DNA of 64,000 bases from Microthyrium microscopicum. Its lineage: Eukaryota > Ascomycota > Dothideomycetes > Microthyriales > Microthyriaceae. The stretch spans positions 1,695,744-1,759,743 of the forward strand of contig MU004230.1 in the NCBI GenBank assembly GCA_010405405.1. Reading direction: 5' to 3'. The translations under genes were made by a program, and so were the position numbers. Shown here piece after piece: positions 23,196 through 35,321 of this stretch. The notes under the pieces were generated by a model, which saw only the letters and a program-made list of their open reading frames with translations, was not told the DNA's origin and ran no database searches. Numbering within the stretch: position 1 is the stretch's first letter; every line of letters starts with the position of its first letter.

Positions 23196-25113
23196 ATGGG
23201 AGGAATTCCTGATCCGGTTGATTGGGTATGTATTTTGCCTTTTACCAACCTGATGTGACCTAATGCCCTGATAGTCTAAAGATCCGTATTGGACGCAAAG
23301 ACGCTTTTCACCAGCTCAGATCTTGGTGTTTGACGTACGAATAGCAGTCAAGCCATGGCAAACCAACGACCCCAACGCTGGTGCTTGGATAGAGATGTTC
23401 GAGACCCTCTCATCAAGCTTGGTTGACGATCTTCAGGCAAGAGATCATCTCTCCGAGACTGTAGATGTAGAAAAGCTGCCTACAGCAAACAGGACGGAGC
23501 AACGTAAGCTCAAGGAGATGATTCACGAGTATGGCTGGCTCAACTGTCTTCGTGGAGAGGGCATTCAAAAGACTGTCGATGACCCCCAGAACTTTCGAAA
23601 GGTCCGATGGGTTCACATGTCGAGCAAATTTACCGAATACTTACAAGGGTGCTTCATTGCTCTATCAAACTGGAAGCAACCACAGGCTGCAGAATCTATA
23701 CTGGCTGGTTTCCGCCAGATAGAACAAAGCGTTCAACAGAATGAACGCTTTTCAAAACACGGGCGCTATTTTTCTCCATTCTTTGAGCCACTATCCGAAT
23801 CCAAAGATGGGCCATTCCTCATTTGCGTACCATTTCTGGACTGGACTGTTGAAGGAGAACCTCCAGCGCTGCGTTTTCAGGTAGATCCAAGAGAAGGCTA
23901 TCAATCGACTCGCGGTTCGGCTCACGTCTTACGCACGATTCTACAGCACTATTATCGTCTTGAGGACACTCGTGATAGAGAGTCGCAACAGTGCTTTACT
24001 AAACACAAGCCTTGGGCCACTGATCGATATCTCGATCTAAAAGTTCGCCGCTGGTATGGAGAGTACCCCAGTGCCTTGAACGTAGACGAACTCTGGATAC
24101 TTGTCATAGATCCACAGCATATTGTGACCTTTTCAAGCAATCAAAGCTGGAAGTCCAGATGGCCGCCTCTTCAGTTTGCCTCCAGGGTTATGGAAATATC
24201 ATTTCGGGCAATCAGGAATGACCTTTATCACCTTGGGGACGGATCATCTGACTATTCGGCCTACACACATTCTGCAGCATGCCTTACAGGAGCGCTAGGC
24301 CTCCTGCACCGCTATTTCTGGACGGATCTACCGCTATCTCTTGTCGATCGATATGCTAGCTACTTGAGCCATCTCCAATATCGACTTTTGCGATCTCCTA
24401 GTACCAAGCTTGTTATGGATCTTCTCCAAGTGCAAGAAGAGCTAAACATCATCATCCAGCTGATGAACCAGCAAATGGAGTTGATAGAAGATATTCAAAC
24501 CGAGTTTAGCGCGGAAGGCATTGAACTGTTGAGTCCACCTAGATCAAGAGCATCTTCAACTATTCATCGAAAGCGCATGTCACTCCCCCCGAAAATAGTC
24601 AATCAGACAACTCGGACCACCTATAAACGTTTTGGGTCATCGTTCCATACTGACCCCATGCAACAGCTTCACGATAATCTTCGCAGAGAACATGTCGATA
24701 TATGCGAGCTACGAGACCACTGTAACACTTTGGTCCAAAGGACGATTCAATTGGTCAACATAAGATTGGAGGACCACGGAAAAGCAATCCTGGTATTTAC
24801 AATTGTCACAATCATATTTCTACCCTTGTCATTTGCTTCTTCATATTTTGGCATGAATACAGTCGACATCAGAAACCTGCAATCAACTCAAAGCCTGTTT
24901 TGGATCGTCGCGTGCTCGCTCACTGTTGGCGTGGTGGGATTTTCCCTCTTCTTGGCTTTTTATGGCGGAGACTTGATGGAAGCTTTCATTGAATGGAGAG
25001 CAAAGAGAAAACCCTTTCCTCGGAGGCTTAAAAATCTCAATCAAAATACTGGATCAGCGAATTTGAGACCTGGACAGCAGAGTTTCGAAGTTTTAGGCAC
25101 CACAAGCTTCTGA
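23196..25113 (+). CDS. CorA-type Mg2+ transporter family membrane protein
   Basis: Two exons are proposed: 23196-23225 (MGGIPDPVDW) and 23320-25113, joined by a 94-bp GTATGT...CAG intron, giving 607 aa. The long N-terminal part is soluble. A predicted helix-rich region precedes two C-terminal membrane segments: ILVFTIVTIIFLPLSFASSY followed by the CorA signature FGMN, then a second segment (FWIVACSLTVGVVGFSLFLA). GMN at the pore mouth defines the CorA/Mrs2/Alr family of divalent-cation channels. The N-terminal domain is unlike canonical Alr1 and matches fungal CorA-like proteins of unknown cation preference. The first exon is the weakest part; an ATG at about 23392 would be the next in-frame start. 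Confidence 0.82.
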
Positions 25114-25593
25114 GTTACACAACTCTCTGCTGTAGTCCACCAGTTTACACGCTCCTCGAAATGTCGAATCAAATACCATATCAAATCTTCTCGCCGGAGG
25201 CTAGCAGCAGCTAGCAGTAAAAGATATACTCCGTTTGTCGACGGCTATGAGACAAAGCCTTACAAGCCATCGCCACAGCACATATGTGGTATGCCGCCCT
25301 GAAGTGTTTGCTAAATTTGTTCCACCCGCCGAGACTATGGCAGCTAAGCCAAATAATATCAACATCTAGAGCTGGCAGCGCGCATCAAAACAAATTACAC
25401 GCGGACGCTAATAGACGTTTGTTTCGTTGGTTATCCTACTTAAGACTGTCTTGAGCCCATTTGAGACAGTCGGATTATAGAGACCTTGATATTCACAGAC
25501 TGTACAGCTACAAGAGCCCGTCTTCTGCTAATCCAGAATTGATATTACTTCTATACTTGTTGATCTATATCTTGGTTGGGAATTCCCGCAGCT
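25114..25593. other. Intergenic and leader of the CCCH protein gene
   Basis: Nothing recognisable between the CorA-type gene and the next start on the same strand. Confidence 0.4.
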
Positions 25594-27147
25594 ATGCCAC
25601 CATCACCAACATCTTCCAAGCTATACTTTCTAGAGCTTCCAAATGGCTGGCGTATTCCTCTTACCACTATCTCGGTAGACTCGCGTTGCACAGTCTTTTC
25701 TGCCGATGAAACTTATGGCATGAAACTCAATGTTGATCATGGTAATCCACATGGCCCATCTGATCCACCTACTCCTCCAAAAACCTTTCTCGCCCCTGAT
25801 GCTCTTGTCAGAGCTCAGGCTAGCAGCGCAGACGCTCTTCAGTCAGTGTTCAGCGCTAGCCCACCTGGCGAAAAGAATCTGCTCAAGCAATTCGACTTAT
25901 CTCCAAAGAGACCTACCTTCCACTGGCCAAGCAATCCAATACCGGAACCCACCAAACCTACTGCTAGTGCACCCTTCCAATTGCCACGAGCTCGTGAGGA
26001 TTCTGACTGCCCAACGTTCGACGATGCCTCGCTTCCCAACTTCAGCTCAAGAGTTGCACGACCAAAAGGCACGGACGGTGACTCTATGCGTCAAGCCTTG
26101 GATGGGTTTGCCAGAGGAACAGATCGTCTTCCTGGCGCACGCAGCGTTGGCTTCTCATCCACGCTTCCACCTTCTGGAGTTCTTCCCAACCCAAAGTCCA
26201 AAGTCTGGTGCACTCACTATCTCCGTCATGGCGAATGTGATTATATCCAGCAAGGATGCATCTACAAACACGACATGCCTGAGCTCGCCGTCCTGAAAGA
26301 CATCACTGGACTGAAAACCTACCCACAATGGTGGCAGGAAAAGCAAGCCAAGGAGAGACGAGTCCGCCCAATGGGACTTGATCGTGGCATGCCAACGAAC
26401 TCTCTACATGACTCCGTTTCTGAGCGCCCCTTGGTGAGAAGAGGCAGCTCCGAAGGCCATCAAACCACTGATGGTAGTGCCAAAGCAGCAGAGGGACCAC
26501 GGATCTCAAAGAGTCGTCCTCGCGTCCTGCCTCCTCGACCAATGACCCCAGTACAAATTGATCCCCCCTCACCAGTTCTTGCAACATCAAAGACAGCATC
26601 TGCCACTCCAAACACGATCAAGATCGAAGGGCGTCAGGAAGCCAAGACCGAACTTCCACGCAACCCTATCGAAGACCGCCACGATCCCAAACCAACCTCC
26701 AAGACCACCCCCTTCAACTTCTGGTCCAAACCCTTCGGCACCACTCCAGCTCCCCACGTCCACATCATGGCCAACTCACCCCATGTCCTCTTCGACCAGG
26801 CAGAGTCCGCCTCCACCTTCGCCCTCGCAGAAATAGCCGCCGCCCGCCGCGACAACAACCTTCCCGCCCGCCCACCAAAACCCGACCCTATTCCATCCTC
26901 CCGCGGCCTCGGATCCTCCAAGTTCGCAGAACAGCCCTGTCTACTCAGCGATCAGATTGCCGCGACTCCCTGTCCATCGCCAGAGAACAGTGATCGTGGA
27001 GATCGCATGGGTCGCCAGAGTGACGCACGCAAGAAGAAGACTGTGCATCTAGTGCGCGCCTCAGGCATGGGCGGCAGCAGTGCGGGCGTACGTCGGTACA
27101 ATGGCGGCGACAAGAGCCAGCCATTGATTGATACGCGCAGCAAATGA
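25594..27147 (+). CDS. CCCH zinc-finger protein, uncharacterised
   Basis: A single exon of 517 aa from the ATG in GCAGCTATGCC. One CCCH finger, C206-X8-C215-X6-C222-X3-H226 (VWCTHYLRHGEC), is followed by LKTYPQWWQEKQAKERR, a conserved-looking basic stretch. Residues 10-35 (LYFLELPNGWRIPLTTISVD) form a separate small block. The rest is Pro/Ser-rich and disordered. CCCH fingers of this spacing usually bind RNA. The longest antisense frames are shadows. No partner is suggested by the neighbours. Confidence 0.75.
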   Translation: MPPSPTSSKLYFLELPNGWRIPLTTISVDSRCTVFSADETYGMKLNVDHGNPHGPSDPPTPPKTFLAPDALVRAQASSADALQSVFSASPPGEKNLLKQFDLSPKRPTFHWPSNPIPEPTKPTASAPFQLPRAREDSDCPTFDDASLPNFSSRVARPKGTDGDSMRQALDGFARGTDRLPGARSVGFSSTLPPSGVLPNPKSKVWCTHYLRHGECDYIQQGCIYKHDMPELAVLKDITGLKTYPQWWQEKQAKERRVRPMGLDRGMPTNSLHDSVSERPLVRRGSSEGHQTTDGSAKAAEGPRISKSRPRVLPPRPMTPVQIDPPSPVLATSKTASATPNTIKIEGRQEAKTELPRNPIEDRHDPKPTSKTTPFNFWSKPFGTTPAPHVHIMANSPHVLFDQAESASTFALAEIAAARRDNNLPARPPKPDPIPSSRGLGSSKFAEQPCLLSDQIAATPCPSPENSDRGDRMGRQSDARKKKTVHLVRASGMGGSSAGVRRYNGGDKSQPLIDTRSK

Positions 27148-28640
27148 GATGGCGGGTGTGAAGGAGGGGGCTTGTGGGTACGAAAGGTGATGGTTGCGAA
27201 GGCTGGATGACGTTGGGGGCTGATGAATATGGACTGAATTGGGTGCAATATATACCATCAGGGCTTTGCTGCTAGCCTAGATTGGGGAACTGTTGTTGGT
27301 GCTTACTGAATGTAGGAAAGCACATGTTTTGGGGCATGTTTTTGCGTTAAAATGATGAGGCTAGCTGTCCTACGGTAGATCAATACATTGTACTTTTTAA
27401 AACTTTTCATAAATGTTGTTGGTGTCTGCCACTGATATTTTGCTACTCCTTCTTCTTACTGGTGTGCTTGCCCTCAAGGAATGTATTCATTTGGTCTGTA
27501 TGGAAGCGGAAAGCCCATTGTAATTCTAGAATACGAGGCACTTGTTACATTCATAGAGATGATACTAAGCAAGTGATGCCTGTCGCGGGTAGTCCACGCC
27601 TATCAACGACCCCCAAAATCCACTGACAGATGCCATTTGCTTTCTATTTAGAGAAGAGGGGAGCTTTAATGCACTGATAATCTGTGGAAATGAAGGTAGC
27701 GAATCGGGACAACCTATTCAATGCGGCGAAAATTGAGGCAATATAAAAAAGCTTAGTTCCTGCAAAGAACTTTGTACATAGCAACGTGGGTTTTCACCAA
27801 TCGTAAGTCCAGTTGGTCTCCCCAGAACGTTCGGCCAGGCACCCGGCGGTGGGCTTCTAAGTTCTTAATATAAGTACCAAAACAATCCGTGCAAATACCC
27901 TTGTCTATGGGGAAGCTTGATCACTATATGACAACTACCCAGATCCGGAACATAAACTGAACTTCAGAGTAGTCAATGGAGAACAAGAGCTTTTTCAATC
28001 ACTCTTGTCAAGAAGAGATCTCGAATTTTGTTTTTGAGTCTAAGAGCAGATCATCCATAACATATCTTACTGATCAATACCACTATCTCTACCGCTATCT
28101 ATAAACATAAAACCCTTGACTATGACCAGCCAGTCCATATCAATAGCCAGTGACAGCTGACGCCCGATCCACAGCCCGACCGCTGGACGAGCTTCGGCAT
28201 TCCCTGTCTTCGTAATGCTCAAGCTTTTTCGCTGCTGAGAGAAGATCATAACATATTGTGCTATACACGAGCTCTATGGGACTTTACCCCTGAATGGCCG
28301 CAGCTGACTTGTATCTCATATAGGGTTATCTGCAAAACCGGCCCGTTGTATCTGATCACAGAGTTCAAACCCTCGTAACGATCGACGCATTGGATCGCGG
28401 TACCTATCGAAATATAGGTCCAATCTCTGGGGTCAGCATACAGTGTTCACGATGACATGAACCAAGCCGTTGCGCTAGCACTAAATTAACTGCAGGATCA
28501 GTATGCTCGTTAAACAGACATAAAAGTATTATAGGTAGTCCTATCGTCCCCGTTCCTGGCCTTGGCTCTTCATCGCTGTTTGTTTGAAGTCTCCTGCTCA
28601 CCTATCTCCCCACGCTCGTTTTTGCAACAATTTGCCCAAG
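27148..28640. other. Intergenic, no gene recognised
   Basis: About 1.5 kb with no coding pattern on either strand. A motif resembling a tRNA B box near 28362 was examined and rejected. 28560-28640 is the leader of the next gene. Confidence 0.5.
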
Positions 28641-29465
28641 ATGTGGACTACTACTCAAGTCCTCATAGCTTCCATCACCTTCATTGGCCTCTCGGAACAA
28701 CAAGGTCTACGACCACCGTGGGCTCAGTCACAAAAACCACCAGCTTGGGCTCAATCAAACGCACCGCCGGCCTGGGCTCAATCACAAGCAAACCAACCAC
28801 CATCTTGGGTATCAACACAAAGACCGCCCACATGGACGCAGACCCAAGCGCCAGCAGCCTGGCCAACCACGACACCACTCGCTGCAACATGGCAGCCGCG
28901 CACAACACCGGGCTTCGTATCAAGCTCATCTGCATGGCCACCGCGCTATCAATCCACTCAATCCGTCCTTCCGCCCCGCTCAAGTGCCCTCCCACCACCG
29001 CGACCTCTCGTTCCCAGCGCGCCGCGTCCAGCTTCAACATACTCACCCCGTCCAGCCGCTCCCGCTGCAACAGCAGCGCCTCGTCCAGCTGGTGAGACAC
29101 CCGGCTGGGGAACGAACCTGCAAAACGGCCTCGGAAACCTGCTAGGAGCCCAAAGACCGCTCTCGATCCGCATGTGTCCCAAGGAAGTGCGCTGCACAGG
29201 CCTGTCGACGACTTGTGTGCCGCATCCATACCGAACTGATCGATTTATGTGCGTCAAGGTGGATGATGAGTGTGGAACGATTATGAATCCGAAATGTCCA
29301 AGTGGGCAGACGTGTTTGGCGGATCCGAGAGATACTGATAGCTGGTAAGTTCATTTTCCACTCAAGTATTTAGGGCGATGCTAATTGTTGTGCAGTAAGA
29401 ATGGATGGTGTACTAGTTCGGCCGCGACTGGTGGTGGAATCTGCGTTACGCCGCCTAAGGATTGA
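28641..29465 (+). CDS. Secreted Trp/Pro-repeat protein with Cys-rich C-terminal domain
   Basis: Two exons (28641-29344 and 29396-29465) give 257 aa. The start MWTTTQVLIASITFIGLSEQQG is a likely signal peptide. Residues 23-80 carry imperfect repeats of PPAWAQSQ (PPWAQSQ, PPAWAQSN, PPAWAQSQ, PPSWVSTQ, PPTWTQTQ). A Pro/Ala/Ser-rich linker leads to a C-terminal module with about ten cysteines (CPKEVRCTGLSTTCVPHPY, then KCPSGQTCLADP and GGGICVTPPKD), partly in exon 2, with the intron splitting a Cys codon. The layout resembles cell-wall or secreted fungal proteins that pair a repeat stalk with a disulfide-rich domain. Function unknown. No close homologue was recognised. Confidence 0.75.
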
Positions 29466-30931
29466 GTGGTGATGGCTGGAGGGTGTGGTAATTGAGATGA
29501 TGGGACTGGCCACGATTTGTATATTCGATAGCGAATGTGTATGTGTATATGAGTAAGAAGAATGTATACTCAAAGTAAGCGGAAAATTGATGTGCTCTCA
29601 TGGAATGGTGGTGATGACTCGAGTCAGAAAGCACGATGTTTCTACTCCCATCGTCCTCGACTATTTTGTGATATTGTTTGGTATGTCGATTTTACCTACG
29701 TGTTAGATTGTCGGTTGTCTCACCCAGCGGTTGCCGATGTAAGTAAAATTGAACAAGTTGCCCCGTACGAGGGTCTTATCTGCGTCAAGGAGTATACCCG
29801 CCTGCGATATCTGACTCTCTTTGTATAGTCGATTGAGTGATCAGGTGTCAGCAAACGTACTCGCAAGCTCCCCTTACATAGATATATGCTAGGTTACACA
29901 TTACGTGCAAGTCTCCTGGGTTGCTGTAGCTGGAGTTCACCATCACGTATAAGCTGACAGTCCGACTACCGTACCAAAGTCTGCTGTTACCTTGCAATGA
30001 ATTTCGCAATGCAGGTAAAGAACAATCTTATCTTCTCTTCCTCACGAAGTCAAAAAAGCCGATTGTATACATTCATATTTCCTGGGTCAATAATCGATTT
30101 CTATTCGGTCTGGTGCTGATCAGCATGAAATGGGCGCATGCCGTGGAGTATTTTCAAATTCGCCAGAAATAGCTCAGTACGAGTAGGATAGTATCAGACT
30201 AGAAATTGTATATTCTACACGTAGGATGGCTGGGAAGAAAAAGGATTGATCCGTTGGAGCTGGAGTTGAGGCTCCCAAATAGCAGGAATGGGTGATCGAC
30301 GCTAGGCGCCTTATTAAGCAGAAGATCACTAGGTCCAAGCTTCACTAGCGCAGGATTTCAGCCAATGAAATGATCGTAAGAACAAGACACGCAGCTTCGG
30401 ACTTGGTTGGTGGCACCAGACGAATGGAGAAGGCGCAACCATGGAACTACTCCTTCAAACTTTCCGCTACAGGCAGTTACGTTGGTGCAACACTACCAAG
30501 TAAACACTTGTCACTCAACCACAACTCACTCCTCTCCGCCTCTACGCTTTTACAACCACCAAGCCATTGCCATCTACTGCAACATCTATTCTTCAACTTA
30601 TTTCTCCCTGTTCAGCCAGCTGCCTGGCTTTGTTCTCGACTTGCGCCAAGCAGAAACTCGTACTACCTTCCACCTCCTTTGAACCTCCCTCATCCCCCTT
30701 TATACCCGCTGAGTTCCAACAAGTCCTGACAAAGACATCGGCATCAACCATCCGCCTGTTGAACCCCAAATACGGACACATGGACTGTTGCCCATCATAA
30801 GCCCTCGCGCCGCTCATCTATTGCGGCCCGTTTCCGGGTGCTAGCTGGGCTTCCTCTAGCCTTGAGAACTCCACACACGCCCATACCTACAGAAACACCT
30901 TTTGCTTGCTGAAAGGTCATATCATCTCGTC
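29466..30931. other. Intergenic: kexin promoter and long leader
   Basis: No gene seen. The last 400 bp are pyrimidine-rich, as in a fungal leader. A 21-bp segment near 30200 (AGACTAGAAATTGTATATTC) recurs with one mismatch near 46690. Confidence 0.4.
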
Positions 30932-33541
30932 ATGCGAGTTCCTACAATACTGCTGGCCCTCTTTGGTCTAGCATCCGCGACATCGCATATATCAGAACGC
31001 TCGAACCGCGATTACACCACTCACGACTACTATGCCCTTCACCTCGACCCTTCCTCCTCCCCTCACGAGGTCGCACTCCATCTCGGACTCGATTACGATG
31101 GACAGCTCGACTTTCTCGATGACCATCACATGTTCAAAGCTGCCAAACATCCCAATGATGTGGTCGAAGAATCAATACAAGCCCTAAAGCATCGAAGAAA
31201 AGTCAAGAGAGATCTCAGTCCTTCGCCCTTGGACAGTATTAAATTCAATCAGAAACAAGTTCAGCGGAAACGTCTATTCAAACGAGGAATCATTCCTCGA
31301 CCGCTGGCAGGCTTACATGATAGGGACGCTGTAGTACTGCCAGAAACAACCAATTCTCTTCTGGAGAGAGCAGACGTCATCAAGCAACTCGGCATAACTG
31401 ACCCAATTTTCAGCGCTCAGTGGCATCTATTCAACACCAAAGAAGTGGGAAACGATATGAACGTAACCGGTGTTTGGCTCCAAGGAATTACAGGAAAGGG
31501 TGCCACCGTTTGCATAGTAGACGACGGCCTCGACATGGATAGCCTGGACTTGAAACCAAATTACTTCGCAAAAGGCTCCTACGACTTCAATGATGGACAA
31601 GATGAACCGAAGCCAAAGCTTGATGATGATCAACATGGCACCCGATGCGCGGGAGAGGTGGCTGCCGCCAAAAACGATGTATGTGGCGTTGGAGTAGCCT
31701 ACGATGCCCGTATATCAGGGGTGCGGATACTATCGGCTCCCATAAGTGACGTTGACGAAGCAGCTAGCATAGTATACGGCTTCCAAGAAAACGACATTTA
31801 CTCCTGCTCTTGGGGTCCGCCCGATGATGGTCGCACTATGGATGCACCAGGATTACTGATAAAGAAAGCTATCCTGAAAGCCGTTCAAGAGGGTCGTGGA
31901 GGCAAGGGTACCATCTATGTTTTTGCTGCTGGAAACGGCGCCGCTGCTGGGGACAACTGCAACTTTGATGGGTATACGAATTCCATTTATAGCGTTACTA
32001 TCGGCGCAATTGACAAGACGGATGCCCATCCATACTACTCGGAGAAGTGTTCCGCGCAGCTTGCTGTTACCTACAGCAGTGGCGCTGGAGAAGCCATTCA
32101 CACAACGGACATCGGGACCAACAAGTGTACCAACATACACGGAGGTACATCTGCTGCAGGACCGCTTGTTTCCGGAGTGTTTGCCCTTGTCCTCTCGGTC
32201 CGACCAGATTTGTCGTGGAGAGACATACAGTGGCTCACTGCGCTAACTTCAGTCCCATTCTACAAACAAGAAAAAGAGTCAGAGTGGCAGACGACCGCAA
32301 CTGGCAGAAAGTTCAGTCATCAATATGGCTACGGCAAAGTCGATGCATGGCAAATAGTAGAGCTGGCAAAGACCTGGAAGAATGTCAAGAAACAGGCTTG
32401 GTACTTTTCACCATGGATTCACGTCCGAACGGCAATTCCTGAAGGCAGCAACGGATTGTCAAGTACATTCGAAATAACGCCAGACATGCTGAGGGTTGCC
32501 AATTTGGAACGCGTCGAGCATGTTACCGTTACAATGAACGTTGCTCACACCCGTCGAGGAGACATCAGCGTTGAATTACATAGCCCGACAGGAATAATCA
32601 GTCACTTGTCCGAGACGCGGCGATTCGACGAGGCCCCTATAGGCTATATTGACTGGACCTTCATGACTGTTGCTCACTTTGGTGAAACAGGCATTGGCAA
32701 ATGGACCATCATCGTCAAAGACTCGATCGAGAACAAGAACAAGGGAACCTTTACCGATTGGCGAATCAAACTTTGGGGAGAATCGATCGATCCAGCAGTT
32801 CAGGGAATGCTTCCGATGCCCACAGAGAATGAGGACAAAGATCATGACGTGGACGTGACAACCGGGGTGATAGGTACCACATCTGTGCAGCCCAAACCCA
32901 CCTCCAATATTATTGTTACAACAGGCCTCCCCACCCGCCCCTCTATTGTAAAGCCTACAGACTCACCTAACGCCTCTAGCACCGATTCGTCCACAGGTTC
33001 CCCTACTTCCGTGGCTCAAACCCCTCCCTCAGAATCCCAGGGAGAGTCCGCTGGAGAAACAAACGGCAAGCTGGACGAGGCTGTTCCCTCGCCAAGTCCC
33101 ACTGGGTCCTCTTTTCTTCCCTCGGTTTTTCCCACCTTCGGTCTCAGCAAGCGAACTCAAATCTGGATCTATGGCGCCCTCGCGCTTATACTCATCTTCG
33201 TCGCCTCGCTTGGTGCCTACTTTTTCGTTCAGCGTCGCCGTCGTTTGCGCAACAATCCTCGTGACAATTACGAGTTTGCCATGCTAGACGACCAGGAGGA
33301 AACGGACGGCATGCTTGCTTCAACTACACGCCGTGGACGCCGTAGACGGGCTGGAGAGTTGTATGATGCTTTTGCGGGCGAGTCGGATGAGGACTTGTTC
33401 TCAGACGATGATGCTGAGTATCGAGATGAGAGCCGGGAGCATTTGCCCGGTACTGGGTTTGCGGGCAAGGGCCGGCCAGTCAATGAGAAGGATGATGGGG
33501 CTCAGAGTGATGATGATGAAAAGGGTGGGTTGGTGAGGTAA
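30932..33541 (+). CDS. KEX2: Kexin, Golgi proprotein-processing serine protease
   Basis: A single exon of 869 aa from the ATG in CGTCATGCG. Signal peptide about 1-17; propeptide with likely self-processing sites KVKR (90-93) and LFKR (115-118). The catalytic triad is complete: D197 (VDDGLD), H235 (QHGTRC), S407 (HGGTSAAGP), with oxyanion N335 (AAGNGA). The P (proprotein convertase) domain follows, then a Ser/Thr/Pro-rich stalk, one membrane helix (IWIYGALALILIFVASLGAY) and an acidic cytosolic tail (SDEDLFSDDDAEY), as expected for trans-Golgi retrieval. It cleaves secreted precursors after KR/RR. Length and layout match the fungal family. Confidence 0.96.
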   Translation: MRVPTILLALFGLASATSHISERSNRDYTTHDYYALHLDPSSSPHEVALHLGLDYDGQLDFLDDHHMFKAAKHPNDVVEESIQALKHRRKVKRDLSPSPLDSIKFNQKQVQRKRLFKRGIIPRPLAGLHDRDAVVLPETTNSLLERADVIKQLGITDPIFSAQWHLFNTKEVGNDMNVTGVWLQGITGKGATVCIVDDGLDMDSLDLKPNYFAKGSYDFNDGQDEPKPKLDDDQHGTRCAGEVAAAKNDVCGVGVAYDARISGVRILSAPISDVDEAASIVYGFQENDIYSCSWGPPDDGRTMDAPGLLIKKAILKAVQEGRGGKGTIYVFAAGNGAAAGDNCNFDGYTNSIYSVTIGAIDKTDAHPYYSEKCSAQLAVTYSSGAGEAIHTTDIGTNKCTNIHGGTSAAGPLVSGVFALVLSVRPDLSWRDIQWLTALTSVPFYKQEKESEWQTTATGRKFSHQYGYGKVDAWQIVELAKTWKNVKKQAWYFSPWIHVRTAIPEGSNGLSSTFEITPDMLRVANLERVEHVTVTMNVAHTRRGDISVELHSPTGIISHLSETRRFDEAPIGYIDWTFMTVAHFGETGIGKWTIIVKDSIENKNKGTFTDWRIKLWGESIDPAVQGMLPMPTENEDKDHDVDVTTGVIGTTSVQPKPTSNIIVTTGLPTRPSIVKPTDSPNASSTDSSTGSPTSVAQTPPSESQGESAGETNGKLDEAVPSPSPTGSSFLPSVFPTFGLSKRTQIWIYGALALILIFVASLGAYFFVQRRRRLRNNPRDNYEFAMLDDQEETDGMLASTTRRGRRRRAGELYDAFAGESDEDLFSDDDAEYRDESREHLPGTGFAGKGRPVNEKDDGAQSDDDEKGGLVR

Positions 33542-33731
33542 TACCTATTACTCCTACGATTCCTATTTCGACATTGCCTGGGCATGCATTTCAGCCTGGT
33601 CTTAGAATAGCATTTTGTTGGGCGTCGGGGCACTTTTGCATTGGGTTATTACTACTACCGCTCGAAACGAGCGAAATTTGACCTATTCTTGTTCCTACTT
33701 CGCTGCTAGTGCATTGTTCCGTGATTATGAT

Positions 33732-35321
33732 TTATCTCATTACTAGTGTCTGCCTTTCTGGCTCGCTAATGGCACAGTCTAAGGAAGTGAAGCGCTCCAG
33801 CAGGCCAACCTGCCAATCTTGATATGTCTGCGATGCGGTCGGCAGTACAGCTCTACTTGATAGTAGAGTGCCGAGTATCCGTGAGTATATATTCGCTGGG
33901 AGCAGTACGTGCTCAACATTGAGTTGATTCTCCTTGAGCACTTTCTCAGGCTCGTCGATAGACTTCCAGAATACCTTCATCGCTCGTGTTGGATCTTGTC
34001 TCTTTTCTTGATCAAATGAACTCGAATATGCGAGATCGTTTGTGAATACCCAGAGCTACACAGCGTTAGAAACAAATCCACACCTATCAAATCCAGCTAT
34101 GACTTACCAGCGCCGCCTTCCCCGTTCCATCTGCCTTGCGGATATCCTCCTGTATTAAGAACCTTCTCGTCCCTTCGGCATCAATCGCAGACAGCAACTG
34201 GGCACTAAACCACTTGACAGTCGCATATCCCTTCGTCTTCGCACCCTTCGTTACTTTCAGACTCCACTTTGACAACTTCAGCGCATCCGTCGACCGATCT
34301 TCAACACCCACCACGTGCTCACATTTAGCACATTGCACGTTCATGGGCAGATTGTCAGAAACGCTTGTTGATTTCTATATAGAATGTCTCGTCAGTATAT
34401 ATATCTGACGGATGAAAACAAACATGAATCCAAAAATGTGTTCTGTCCTATTCCGCCGACCCACTGCTCAAAAGCCCGCAGCCAGAGGACAGACGGTAAC
34501 CACATCAGCAACCTTCCGCAAGCAACCACAACACTAGGTATCGGGTACATCTTGCGTGGGCAGGTGAGGGAGACCGTGTTGTTCTTGGGCAGGTGTATCG
34601 GACGTCCACGCCATGGATTGGGTGTGGTCTCCTTCTATACTGCCCGAATATTCCCCCTATATAACCCAAAGTCCCTCAGCTCAAACAGAGCATATATTCA
34701 CGTTCATTTCATGCATAACAAGGAGTGCTAGCTTACCTGTATCGCACCACTACAATCACCCCCATTAACCAACACATATCCCAAACTCACAAAACCCACG
34801 CCTTCAGCCACAGTGAAACGCTGGCCAGCTGCATATGCACGCCGTTCAGCGGAGCCATCACCGTCGCCGTCGGGGGGTTTGTGGCAGTGCCAGAGGTCCA
34901 TCATCTCTGCCCATTGCTCGCTTGGTAGATCACGCCATTGTAGTTCGTGCACCAGCAGATTTTCGCAGGCGCTGCAGTGGAGTGTTGTGCCGGTTAGCGC
35001 ATTGCTGTCCCAGGGGACTGCGTTGCCCTCGTCGTTAGAGTCTAAACGCGTCTGGTCTTGTAGCTGGAGACGGTAAGATAGGCTTTTTTGAGGGGTAGTT
35101 GGGAGTGCAAGCTTGGTGGATGAGGAGCCGGGGAGACCGCTGGGCAGGCGGATGGAGCTAGTGTGATGGTCGTGTGTGATGGTTAGGGAGGAGGGGTTTG
35201 TGGAGAGAGTAGCGGTGGTGGAGCGGTTAGAGGGGGTGGAAAGGGTGATGAGGAGAGATAGGGCGCGGAGGTTTGTGAGTAGTTCGGCGTATATTTGGAT
35301 GGGCGGTGGGGACGGCGACAT
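33732..35321 (-). CDS. UBE3D-like E2-binding HECT-type ubiquitin ligase (HECT_2)
   Basis: Three exons (35321-34737, 34374-34108, 34055-33732) give 391 aa. Family marks: a first Cys pair LHCSACENLLV, then RDLPSEQWAEMMDLWHCHKP, the LPSExW...DLWxCH signature of E2-binding proteins, a second Cys pair NVQCAKCEHVVGV, and a C-terminal helical part (AMKVFWKSID). Human UBE3D binds E2 enzymes and has HECT-like activity. Intron 1 is about 362 bp, much longer than usual here, but the spacing of family motifs across it needs no extra exon. It converges on KEX2 and lies 321 bp downstream of rpn10 on the same strand. Confidence 0.82.

Noticed and set aside
22796-23248. 150-codon minus-strand frame between cmkB and the CorA-type gene
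   Set aside because: It overlaps the first exon of the CorA-type gene and has no domain or signal.
28290-28385. tRNA-like B box (AGTTCAAACCC) with a TGGC-type A-box candidate upstream
   Set aside because: The T stem does not pair properly and no acceptor or anticodon stem can be drawn.
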